This document shows, one piece after another, positions 1 to 7,547 of a stretch of DNA of 26,719 nucleotides. Position 1 is the stretch's first letter; the number at the start of each line of letters is the position of its first letter. The position numbers and the translations under genes are program-made. Origin of the DNA: JABFXX01 sp964419605 (lineage in GTDB: Bacteria; Myxococcota_A; Polyangia; Haliangiales; Haliangiaceae); assembly GCA_964419605.1 (NCBI GenBank), contig CAYQQM010000071.1:1-26719 (forward strand), in the 5' to 3' direction. Below the pieces are notes generated by a model. The model was given only the letters and a program-made list of their open reading frames with translations, did no database searches and was not told the origin of the DNA.

Positions 1-90
1 CACGTTCCCGAGCGCGGCCACGATCAGGGGAACGCCCACGAACAAGGGCTGCGGCCACGGCCTGCGGAACGGCGAGAGAAATGTGATCAA
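1..90 (-). CDS. Possible N-terminus of an unidentified protein, truncated by window edge
   Basis: A minus-strand frame opens at a TTG codon (88-90), right after an in-frame stop, and runs off the left edge. It reads about 30 residues, MITFLSPFRRPWPQPLFVGV followed by a hydrophobic stretch (PLIVAALGNV). Nearly every third codon position is G or C, which is why this frame was preferred over a second open frame starting at an ATG at 94. The hydrophobic stretch would suit a first membrane segment. I do not recognise the family. It would be divergent from the efflux operon, with the promoters of both in 91-246. The call rests only on base composition and could be chance. Confidence 0.3.
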   Translation of the reverse strand, partial: MITFLSPFRRPWPQPLFVGVPLIVAALGNV

Positions 91-246
91 TCATGAGACC
101 TCTAGTAGCGCTGCGACCTCGCGCCTTGCGCTCGGCGCGGCTCGTCGGCCTCAACCGATCATCTTCACTGTGGCGAGGTACTAGTCCAGCCATAGAGACG
201 CCAAATGTAGTATGCATGCGGCGAGCAGGACTCCATCGGAGGCAGT

Positions 247-1398
247 GTGACCGAAATTCGTCGCAAAATGTGGCCGCGCTACGCGGTGGTCGCCGGAGGT
301 TTGATCGCCATCGTCGCGGTCCTCGCGGGCATCAAGGTCGCGCAAATCAAGCAGCTGATCGGATTCGGCGAAAAGATGCAGGCAGCCGGGCCTCCGCCCG
401 AGAGCGTCGGATCGACCGTCGCGGAAGCCAAGGTTTGGGAGGAGACTCTGAGTGCCGTCGGCTCGATTTCAGGCGCACAGAGCGTTCAGGTCGCGGCCGA
501 GACGCCGGGAACCGTGGTCAAAATCTATTTCGACTCCGGCCAAATCGTGAAACAGGGCCAGCCCCTCGTCGATCTCGATTCCCGAACGGAGGCAGCGCAG
601 GTCGGCGCGCTGCAATCGCAAACCGCGCTCGCGAAGACCAATCTCGAGCGCGCGCGGCAACTGCTAAACATCGGCGCCATTGCGCGCGCTGAATTTGACG
701 CTGCGACCAATGAGCTGGCTCGCGCCGAAAGTGCGTTGGCATCGGTGCGGGCGCAAATCGGTCTCAAGAGCGTGCGGGCGCCGTTCGCAGGAAAAACCGG
801 CATTCGCGCGGTCAACATGGGCCAGTACCTCGCGCCTGGCACCATGATCACAACGCTTGAGTCCCAGGGCGGACTCTATGTCGACTTTTCGTTGCCGCAA
901 GATCGACTGCAATCCGTTGCTGTTGGCAACAAGGTTCGCGTTGGGCTGCGAGGCGAGACCGCCTCTATCGAGGGCACGGTGACGGCGATCGACCCGACGG
1001 TCGATCCGGTAACGCGAAATATCAAACTACGCGCGTCGGTGTCGGAGACTGGCGCACTCCGGTCGGGCATGTACGTGACGGTGCAGATCGTACTGCCGGC
1101 GCGGGCCGAATTCGTTGCCGTTCCGCAGACCGCGGTCGTCCACGCAACGTACGGCAACTCGGTATTCATCATCGAGGACGGCAAGAACCCAATGGGGCAG
1201 GCGAACAAAGTCGTGCGCCAGGCATTCGTCAAAGTGGGGCCAGCGCGGGGTGATTTTATCGCCGTTGTCGACGGCCTAAAAGCCGGGCAGACCGTGGTCA
1301 GCAGCGGCGCGTTCAAGCTCCGCAATGGCGCGCCCGTGGTGGTCAACAACGCGGTTGCGCCAAAGCCGGAGCTAGATCCCAAGCCTGAGAATCACTGA
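247..1398 (+). CDS. RND efflux pump periplasmic adaptor (HlyD/AcrA family)
   Basis: This is the membrane fusion subunit of a tripartite RND exporter, linking the inner-membrane pump to an outer-membrane channel. It has 383 residues, typical of the family. An uncleaved membrane anchor lies at about residues 12-33 (YAVVAGGLIAIVAVLAGI), with no lipobox Cys. A lipoyl half-motif follows (GTVVKIYFDSGQIVKQGQPL, about 89-108), then an Ala/Glu/Arg-rich helical hairpin at about 115-165, the second lipoyl half (VRAPFAGKTGI), and beta-barrel and membrane-proximal domains. The start is GTG at 247, with a GGAGG ribosome site a few bases upstream. Its stop overlaps the start of the pump gene (ATGA), so the two are translationally coupled. 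No outer-membrane factor or regulator gene is seen in the window. Substrate cannot be told from sequence. Confidence 0.93.
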   Translation: MTEIRRKMWPRYAVVAGGLIAIVAVLAGIKVAQIKQLIGFGEKMQAAGPPPESVGSTVAEAKVWEETLSAVGSISGAQSVQVAAETPGTVVKIYFDSGQIVKQGQPLVDLDSRTEAAQVGALQSQTALAKTNLERARQLLNIGAIARAEFDAATNELARAESALASVRAQIGLKSVRAPFAGKTGIRAVNMGQYLAPGTMITTLESQGGLYVDFSLPQDRLQSVAVGNKVRVGLRGETASIEGTVTAIDPTVDPVTRNIKLRASVSETGALRSGMYVTVQIVLPARAEFVAVPQTAVVHATYGNSVFIIEDGKNPMGQANKVVRQAFVKVGPARGDFIAVVDGLKAGQTVVSSGAFKLRNGAPVVVNNAVAPKPELDPKPENH

Positions 1399-4300
1399 TG
1401 AAGTCGTTCACCGATATGTTCATCCGGCGACCGGTCCTCGCGATCGTCGTCAACGTGATCATTCTTGTTGCGGGCATCCGCGCCATCACGTCGCTTAATA
1501 CGCGGCAATACCCGAAACTCGCGAGCGCAACGATCACGGTTCGCACCGCCTACATCGGCGCCGATGCCGATCTGGTGCGAGGCTTTATCACCGTGCCGCT
1601 CGAACGCGCGATGGCCGCCGCCGAGGGCATCGACTACATCGAGTCGCAGAGCACGCAGGGCCTGTCGACGATCAACGTACGGTTAAAGCTCAATTACGAT
1701 TCGACCGCGGCGCTGGCGGATATCAGCGCTCGCGTCGCGCAAATGCGCGCCGATTTGCCTCCAGAGGCGCAGGTGCCGTCGATCGCGGTCGAGCCGTCCG
1801 AAGCGGCATTTGCCGCCATGTATTTGAGCTTTCATTCGTCGATTCTCGAGGAGAACCAGGTCACGGACTACCTGATCCGGATCATTCAGCCGCGATTGTC
1901 CGCGCTGCCCGGAGTGCAAAAAGCTGAAATCCTCGGTGGTCGCACGTTTGCAATGCGGATCTGGCTCAGTCCCGACAAAATGGCGGCGCTGAACGTGTCG
2001 CCCTCGGCGGTGCGCAGGGCTCTCGAAGCGAACAACTACGCCGCCGCGGTCGGTCAGACCAAAGGCAAGCTCGTTCAACTCGACATCTCAGCCAATACCG
2101 ATCTCAAGTCGGTCGAGGAAATGGAACAGCTCGTGGTGCGCGAGTACCAGGGCACGTTGGTCCGACTGCGCGATATCGCCAAGGTCGAGCTCGGCGCCGA
2201 GGAATACGACCTCGACGTTCGATTCAGTAGCAAACGCGCGGTGTTCATGGGCACCTGGGTCGCACCTACGGCCAGCTCGCTGGAAGTCATCCGCGGCGTG
2301 CGAGCCGAAATGGAAAAGATTCAGCGCGAGCTGCCGACCGGCATGCAAGGCGAAGTGGCGTTCGATTCCACGGTTTACATCGAAAGCGCGATGCAGGATG
2401 TGGTGCACACCCTAACGGAAACCGTCCTCATCGTCGCATTGGTGATCTTTGTGTTCATCGGCTCGCTGCGGTCGGTGATCGTGCCGCTGGTCGCGATCCC
2501 GATTTCACTCGTCGGCGGCGTATTCCTCATGTACGCGTTTGGGTTCACGCTCAATTTGCTGACGCTGCTCGCGATCGTGCTTTCGGTCGGCTTGGTCGTC
2601 GACGACGCGATCGTCGTGGTCGAGAACGTCGAACGCCACCTGCGCGACGGAATGTCCAAGGTAGACGCGGCGCTACTCAGCGCGCGCGAGCTGGTCGGTC
2701 CGATTATTTCGATGACGATTACATTGGCCGCGGTGTACATGCCGATCGGCCTCCAAGGCGGCCTGACCGGCGCGCTATTCCGCGAGTTCACGTTCACCCT
2801 CGCCGGCACCGTGCTGATCTCCGGCATCGTCGCGCTCACGCTGTCGCCGATGATGGCGTCGCAGCTCCTCAAGGATGGCCACGATCGCGGCTGGTTCGGC
2901 CGAACCGTCGACCGCGCATTTGACTCAGTGCGAGAATTTTATCTGCGTCGGCTGCAAACCTCGCTGCAGATGCGCCCCGCCGTGTACGCGGCGTGGATCC
3001 TCTGCATGATCCTCGTGATTCCGCTCTACATGTTCTCGCCGAAGGAGCTCGCGCCAACCGAGGACCAGGGCACGCTGTTTACGGCGATGGACGTTCCGCC
3101 GAACGCCACGCTGGAGCAGATGACGGTCTACTCGAAGCAAGTCGCAGATGTTTTTCACACGACCCCGGAATTCGGCAACAGCTTTCAGATTACGTTCCCC
3201 ACCGGTGGCTTTGGCGGCATGATCATCAAGCCGTGGAACCAGCGCGAGCGCTCGATCTTTCCGATCGCAGAAGAGCTGAACATGAAGCTATCGAGTGTCA
3301 CCGGCGTGCGCGCACCGGTGTTTTTGCCGCCCGCGTTGCCGAGCGCCGGCCTATTTCCGGTCGAGATGGTGATCGCATCGACGGCATCGCATGAAGAGAT
3401 CGCCGGCTTCGCCGACAAGTTGGTTATGGCGGCGATGCAAAGCGGCCAGTTCGCGTTTCCACCCATCGTCGACGTGCGCATCGATCAGGCGAAAGCGGAG
3501 CTCGTCATCGATCGCGATAAAGTCGCCTCTCTTGGTCAAACGATGCAGCAAGTCGGCTTCGACCTCGGCGCCATTCTCGGCGGCAATTTCGTCAATCGGT
3601 TCGAGCTCGACGGCCGCGCCTACAAAGTGATCCCGCAGATCGAACGCACGTCGCGCCTGACGCCGGAACAGCTCACCGAGATTTACATTTCCGGCCCCGA
3701 CAATCGCCTGATCCCGCTCGGCGCCGTTGCGTCGGTGAAGAAGACCGTCCAGCCGCGCACTCTCAACCGCATGCAGCAGTTGAACGCGGTCAAGATTTCG
3801 GGCGTTGCCACCCGGTCGCTCAGCGACGCGCTCGACGCACTCGAGACCGCTGCTGCCACGATTTTACCGCCGAACTATCGCATCGACTACACCGGCGAAT
3901 CGCGCCAGCAACGGGCGGAGGCCGGCAAGTTCCTTCCCGCGATGGCCCTCGCCCTGCTGTTGATCTTCATGGTGCTGGCGGCGCAGTTCAATTCGTTCCG
4001 CGATCCATTCATCATTCTCGCGTGCTCGGCGCCGCTCGCCATGTTCGGCGCCTTGATCTTCACCTTTCTCAAGTTTGCCGGCCCACCCGGGATGACATTT
4101 GGCCTCACCGAAGGTTGGACGACCACGCTCAACATCTACTCGCAAGTCGGCTTGGTAACCCTCGTCGGCCTCGTGTCCAAAAACGGCATCCTGATCGTGC
4201 AGTTCGCAAATGCGGCGCAGCTCGCCGGCCGCAGCAAGATCGACGCCGTCCGCGAAGCCTGCCGGATCCGGTTCCGGCCGATCATGATGACGACCGCTGC

Positions 4301-4523
4301 CACCGTGGCCGGTCACTTTCCGCTAACGCTCGTCGATGGTCCAGGCGCCGCCGCGCGCAATTCGATCGGCCTCGTTCTCGTCGGCGGCATGACCGTGGGA
4401 ACCATCTTTACCCTGATGATTTTGCCATCGGTCTATGTGCTTCTCGCCCGCGACCACAGCAACGACTTGCCGAAGCTCGCGTCTGTAATCGAGCCCGACG
4501 CGACCGCAACGCATTCGGTGTGA
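1398..4523 (+). CDS. RND multidrug efflux permease (HAE-1/AcrB family)
   Basis: This is the inner-membrane proton-driven pump of the efflux system. Its 1041 residues match the family length. It starts with the usual SFTDMFIRRPVLAIVVNVII segment (TM1). The family's duplicated plan is visible: a periplasmic porter loop after TM1, a TM2-6 block at about residues 335-490, a second loop, and a second TM block at about 850-1030. The paired proton-relay aspartates are present at about 402-403 in VGLVVDDAIVVVENVERHL. The later VGLVSKNGILIVQFAN carries the matching lysine region of TM10. It overlaps the adaptor gene by 1 nt. Both pump halves look intact. An outer-membrane partner must be encoded elsewhere. 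Substrate range is unknown. Confidence 0.96.
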   Translation: MKSFTDMFIRRPVLAIVVNVIILVAGIRAITSLNTRQYPKLASATITVRTAYIGADADLVRGFITVPLERAMAAAEGIDYIESQSTQGLSTINVRLKLNYDSTAALADISARVAQMRADLPPEAQVPSIAVEPSEAAFAAMYLSFHSSILEENQVTDYLIRIIQPRLSALPGVQKAEILGGRTFAMRIWLSPDKMAALNVSPSAVRRALEANNYAAAVGQTKGKLVQLDISANTDLKSVEEMEQLVVREYQGTLVRLRDIAKVELGAEEYDLDVRFSSKRAVFMGTWVAPTASSLEVIRGVRAEMEKIQRELPTGMQGEVAFDSTVYIESAMQDVVHTLTETVLIVALVIFVFIGSLRSVIVPLVAIPISLVGGVFLMYAFGFTLNLLTLLAIVLSVGLVVDDAIVVVENVERHLRDGMSKVDAALLSARELVGPIISMTITLAAVYMPIGLQGGLTGALFREFTFTLAGTVLISGIVALTLSPMMASQLLKDGHDRGWFGRTVDRAFDSVREFYLRRLQTSLQMRPAVYAAWILCMILVIPLYMFSPKELAPTEDQGTLFTAMDVPPNATLEQMTVYSKQVADVFHTTPEFGNSFQITFPTGGFGGMIIKPWNQRERSIFPIAEELNMKLSSVTGVRAPVFLPPALPSAGLFPVEMVIASTASHEEIAGFADKLVMAAMQSGQFAFPPIVDVRIDQAKAELVIDRDKVASLGQTMQQVGFDLGAILGGNFVNRFELDGRAYKVIPQIERTSRLTPEQLTEIYISGPDNRLIPLGAVASVKKTVQPRTLNRMQQLNAVKISGVATRSLSDALDALETAAATILPPNYRIDYTGESRQQRAEAGKFLPAMALALLLIFMVLAAQFNSFRDPFIILACSAPLAMFGALIFTFLKFAGPPGMTFGLTEGWTTTLNIYSQVGLVTLVGLVSKNGILIVQFANAAQLAGRSKIDAVREACRIRFRPIMMTTAATVAGHFPLTLVDGPGAAARNSIGLVLVGGMTVGTIFTLMILPSVYVLLARDHSNDLPKLASVIEPDATATHSV

Positions 4524-4569
4524 ACTGGCGAAACGGTTCCCGACCACACTACGTACTCGGGGCGCTTCT

Positions 4570-4962
4570 TCATCCAACACGCTCTACGCGTACGGGATAG
4601 CGCTCAAACGTTTCGTCTGCCGTGATGACGGTCCATCCGTTGGACACCGCATGAGCGATGAGGAGCCGATCAAACGGATCGCGATGGATCTGTGGAAGCT
4701 TGGACAAGAAGAAAATGCCGTCGTCCTCGACCTGTTCGTAGGCAAACCCGGTTTGCTCAATCGCCTTCTTGAGGAAGGTTTCGGGGCGCTGCGGAAGTTT
4801 TAGTTTTCCAAGGTCAAATTTGATCTGAATCTCCCAGGTCGAAATTTGGTGAAAGATGAACGTTTCGTCTGAACCAAAGCGCGCGAAAAAGTCGGCCTCT
4901 TTCAACCGTGGATCTCCGAGCAAGATCCACAAGGCAACGTGCGTGTCGATGAGGTAAGCCAT
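4570..4962 (-). CDS. PIN-domain toxin (VapC-like ribonuclease)
   Basis: A 130-residue PIN-domain protein, expected to act as a Mg-dependent ribonuclease toxin held in check by its upstream partner. The acidic PIN residues are visible: D6 (YLIDTHVALWILLGD), E44 (STWEIQIK), D95/D98 (HRDPFDRLLIAHA) and D116 (ITADETF). The HRDPFDRLLIAHA block is characteristic of the PIN group paired with Phd/YefM-like antitoxins. ATG at 4962 lies 6 nt after the antitoxin stop, so the two are co-transcribed. It is convergent with the RND pump gene, 46 nt away, with no evident terminator hairpin between them. All expected catalytic residues are present, so the toxin is probably active. Confidence 0.9.
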   Translation of the reverse strand: MAYLIDTHVALWILLGDPRLKEADFFARFGSDETFIFHQISTWEIQIKFDLGKLKLPQRPETFLKKAIEQTGFAYEQVEDDGIFFLSKLPQIHRDPFDRLLIAHAVSNGWTVITADETFERYPVRVERVG

Positions 4963-4968
4963 TCGCGC

Positions 4969-5220
4969 TTACTCGCCGCCGTAGTAATCATCTTCAAACG
5001 AAGCCAACGGGCCGTCAAAATCATCGGGAACGCTGAAACGATTTTTCATGACGCCGAACACCAGCTTTTTCGCGCTCACTTGACGCAGCGGCCGCAGCTC
5101 GGCAACTGGCCGATTGCGCAACGCGATCGTCACCGACTTCCCAGACTGGACGCGTTTCAGGTAACGGCTGAAGTCAGCCTTCAACTCGAACACGTTGACG
5201 TATTTTCCAGCCATATACAT
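4969..5220 (-). CDS. Phd/YefM-like antitoxin
   Basis: This 83-residue protein is the likely antitoxin to the downstream PIN protein. It has the typical Phd-type N-terminus (VNVFELKADFSRYLKRVQSG), then KSVTIALRNRPVAELRPL, which forms the dimerisation and DNA-binding part of that family. The C-terminal tail is acidic and disordered-looking (DDFDGPLASFEDDYYGGE), and would wrap the toxin. Two ATGs are possible, at 5220 and 5214 (third codon); homologues usually begin close to the second. It is the first gene of a two-gene operon and probably represses it. A weak promoter-like TTGACA lies 22 nt upstream. Confidence 0.87.
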   Translation of the reverse strand: MYMAGKYVNVFELKADFSRYLKRVQSGKSVTIALRNRPVAELRPLRQVSAKKLVFGVMKNRFSVPDDFDGPLASFEDDYYGGE

Positions 5221-5290
5221 AGCCTACTTTAGGTCATAAATCTGTCAACATGTACGATAAACGTTGATAATCATAAGGCATAATCAGTCC
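5221..5290 (-). promoter_or_regulatory. Putative promoter/operator of the PIN/Phd operon
   Basis: Reading on the minus strand, TTGACA (5243-5248) is followed after 16 nt by TAGGCT (5221-5226), a weak -10 that abuts the first ATG. Transcripts from it would begin near the second ATG and be almost leaderless. An AT-rich stretch upstream holds a direct repeat, ATAATCA-TAAGGC-ATAATCA on the plus strand (about 5269-5288), and TCAAC/GTTGA half-sites around 5245-5267. These could be antitoxin sites. The -10 match is only 3/6, so the promoter call is tentative. Confidence 0.35.
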
Positions 5291-5413
5291 ATCCATGTCT
5301 CCATGAATAACCTAGAAATAACCGCGACTTCCACGCTGGGCTCAGACACATGTTGCCCGGCACTCCCACGATCCCGGCGAAAGATCCTGACCGAAGGTAG
5401 ATTTGACCCATCC

Positions 5414-5467
5414 TCCGGACAGTCCGGATTGAAAATGGTTGATGGAACAGTAACTTCAATAAGTTAC
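5414..5467. promoter_or_regulatory. Two perfect inverted repeats upstream of the nucleotidyltransferase/winged-helix pair
   Basis: TCCGGAC-A-GTCCGGA (5414-5428) and GTAACTT-CAAT-AAGTTAC (5450-5467) are both perfect palindromes in the 297-nt gap before the gene at 5518. The second lies about 50 nt from the start codon, where an operator is expected. The downstream 395-residue partner has a winged-helix-like segment, so autoregulation is plausible. AbiEi antitoxins are known to repress their operon by binding inverted repeats. Binding here is inferred only. Confidence 0.45.
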
Positions 5468-5517
5468 ACCATTATAGCCAACTTTAAATTACCGATAAGG
5501 TAGGTTAAACTTGACGA

Positions 5518-6090
5518 ATGTTCGTCGCGACGGAACTAGAACACGCGCTGGAGCTCCTCGGCCAGCTGCTCCAGGATCGAGGCCACAATTTTGAGGTCGC
5601 GGCCATCGGCGGCGGCGGGCTGCTTTTGATCGGCATCATCGATCGCCCCACGAAGGATTTGGATCTCGTGGCGCTTGTCGATGGAACGACGCTTGTGTCG
5701 ATCGAGAGATCACTGCCAAGCGCTCTAGATGAAGCCGTTGCAGACGTCGCGCGTGTCCTCAACCTTCCGGAGAATTGGGTAAATGCGGAGCCAGCATCGC
5801 TGTTGCGATTCGGACTACCTGATGGGTTTCGGAATCGTTTAGAGCGGCGTGCCTATGGCGGACTGGTTGTCTGGCTCGCGAGCCGCATCGACCAGATCCA
5901 TTTCAAAGTTTATGCGGCTGCGGACGGTGCACCCAAGGGGAAGCATCATGTTGATTTGCAGCGGCTCAAGCCCACCCCAGACGAACTCCGGGCAGCGGCT
6001 CGGTGGGCAAAGACTCATGATCCGTCTAAGGGGTTCGCCATGATGGTTACCGGCGTCCTCAAGGCCTTTGGTGTGACGGACGAACCATAA
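5518..6090 (+). CDS. Nucleotidyltransferase-fold protein, DUF6036-like
   Basis: A 190-residue protein resembling the DUF6036 / AbiEii-type nucleotidyltransferase fold. The signature is near the N-terminus: a Gly-rich turn (AAIGGGGLLLIGI, about 28-40) followed by RPTKDLDLVAL with D47 and D49, the paired metal-binding aspartates of the fold. A conserved-looking IDQIHFKVYAAAD segment lies at about 129-141, and a helical region near 150-185. It starts at ATG 5518 with only a weak upstream AGG. Its stop overlaps the start of the next gene by 1 nt (TAATG), so the two form an operon. In related pairs such proteins are candidate toxins or phage-defence effectors that transfer nucleotides to RNA or protein; that role here is inference. 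Confidence 0.75.
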   Translation: MFVATELEHALELLGQLLQDRGHNFEVAAIGGGGLLLIGIIDRPTKDLDLVALVDGTTLVSIERSLPSALDEAVADVARVLNLPENWVNAEPASLLRFGLPDGFRNRLERRAYGGLVVWLASRIDQIHFKVYAAADGAPKGKHHVDLQRLKPTPDELRAAARWAKTHDPSKGFAMMVTGVLKAFGVTDEP

Positions 6091-7277
6091 TGAGTGTGCG
6101 AATCCAAAAATGCGCCCTCGAACTGCTATGGAAGCAATGGACAGCGGTCGGCGTTGCTGGAAATGTGAAACCGCCGCAACAGGCGATCGACCTAGAAGCG
6201 CTCATCGCATTCACACCGTACGTCGCTGCGCTGGATCCTCGTCTCGCCGACGAGAGTTTCGACTGGTGCATGCGCATCGGAAAGAGCTTCATCTCGATTT
6301 CACGTCTTCGTCAAATCACGAGGCAAATGCCCATGCGATCTGATGACGCAGCGTCGGTAGATCTTCCGTCGATCCTGACAGCGAAGGTCGACACTTCGGA
6401 CCGCCGACTGTCAAAAAAATCACGACCGCCCGTACTCGAGTTGCCATGCCTTGTGCAGCTCAGAAGCCGGTACATCTTCGGGGTCGGAGCTCGTGCCGAT
6501 ATTTTGACGAGATTGGCAACACGAGATCGAATCGCGGGACCCCAAAGAGCAGCAACCATCAGCCCGACTGGATACACGAAACAGGCGGTGGCGACTGTGC
6601 TCGACGAGTTATCTCAGGCCGGCGTACTTAAGAAATTGGTTCGCACGAAGCGCGTAACCTACGAGGTTGCGAAGGACGCTGCCCTACGTTCCTTGCTCGC
6701 TCCTCTCCCCAAACGGATGCCAAGCTGGACGGAGAGATTCATTATTGTCGCTACGATCTTGGAGACCGCCAATCGTTTTGGCAAACGCGCGACGTATGGC
6801 ATCGAGCTCGCGAAGGCGCTCGATCAAATTCGTCCCACGATCGCGGCAGCTGGTGAGCAAGCGCCAATCATCGGCCGACCGGATGATTTACGCGCGCGAA
6901 TCGAACGATGGGCAATCGAGCTCCTTGACGACAATGTCTGGGAAACCTCGTGGATTTTCGACGGCCAAGATATCACGTACGAAATACTCGAGACTCTCAA
7001 CAAAAAAATCGTCGAGACCGTGCAGTCCGGCGAATACCCCGTCGGTTATACAGAACTCGAGGACCTCGCATTCAGGAACATCAATAGCAAAACCGGGACG
7101 GCAGATTTTGCGGTTCAGTTCACGGCCGAGCATCCGAAAGAGGAGTTTTCGTTTAACGGGCGCGTAGAAGGCACGTTGCGATTTGATCCTAAGACCGGGG
7201 ACAAGGCAGCTTTTCTGAAGAGCCTCGTGGTAAAGGACGCGCGCGAGCACTTCGATATCAGCGACCCGAAAGAATAG
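6090..7277 (+). CDS. Winged-helix-like partner of the nucleotidyltransferase-fold protein
   Basis: A 395-residue protein translated from ATG 6090 by stop-start overlap with the upstream gene. I do not recognise a named family. Residues about 150-195 (SPTGYTKQAVATVLDELSQA, then GVLKKLV and KRVTYEV) look like a recognition helix and beta-wing of a winged helix. The N-terminal half carries a region of the kind seen in AbiEi-like regulators (DPRLADESFDWCMRIGKSFI). The C-terminal ~130 residues are acidic and mixed (YELEDLAFRNINSKTGTADF region) and unassigned. By context it is the likely antitoxin or autoregulator of the 5518 protein. Gene order (enzyme first, regulator second) is the reverse of classical AbiE. 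Confidence 0.7.
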   Translation: MSVRIQKCALELLWKQWTAVGVAGNVKPPQQAIDLEALIAFTPYVAALDPRLADESFDWCMRIGKSFISISRLRQITRQMPMRSDDAASVDLPSILTAKVDTSDRRLSKKSRPPVLELPCLVQLRSRYIFGVGARADILTRLATRDRIAGPQRAATISPTGYTKQAVATVLDELSQAGVLKKLVRTKRVTYEVAKDAALRSLLAPLPKRMPSWTERFIIVATILETANRFGKRATYGIELAKALDQIRPTIAAAGEQAPIIGRPDDLRARIERWAIELLDDNVWETSWIFDGQDITYEILETLNKKIVETVQSGEYPVGYTELEDLAFRNINSKTGTADFAVQFTAEHPKEEFSFNGRVEGTLRFDPKTGDKAAFLKSLVVKDAREHFDISDPKE

Positions 7278-7547
7278 CGAGCTGCAATTGTGCCTCTCGG
7301 CGCGTCGCTGCCCCGCGAGATCGACAAGGGACTGGCGAATTCTCGAGTCGGCGTTGGAAGTGCTTGGCTGCTTACGAGCTCCCGTCCACCATCAGCAGCA
7401 TTCACATCTCTATATTTTGTGCGCAATTTCAATATTTTATACTTTGGATAACTTTGAATTGCCGGCAGGCTGTCTCCTACCGCATCCGATCGCGGGCCAA
7501 TCTTAGGTTTCCCGCAACGAAGTTGCAGCTGCCCACTCCATAGGGGC

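Noticed and set aside
93..692. Arg-rich frame overlapping the RND adaptor
   Set aside because: A shadow frame in GC-rich coding DNA; the adaptor frame has clear domain structure.
7278..7547. Possible small gene in the gap before the lipoprotein
   Set aside because: The only open frame lacks a ribosome site and shows no protein-like composition; apart from the imperfect repeat near 7452 nothing was seen.
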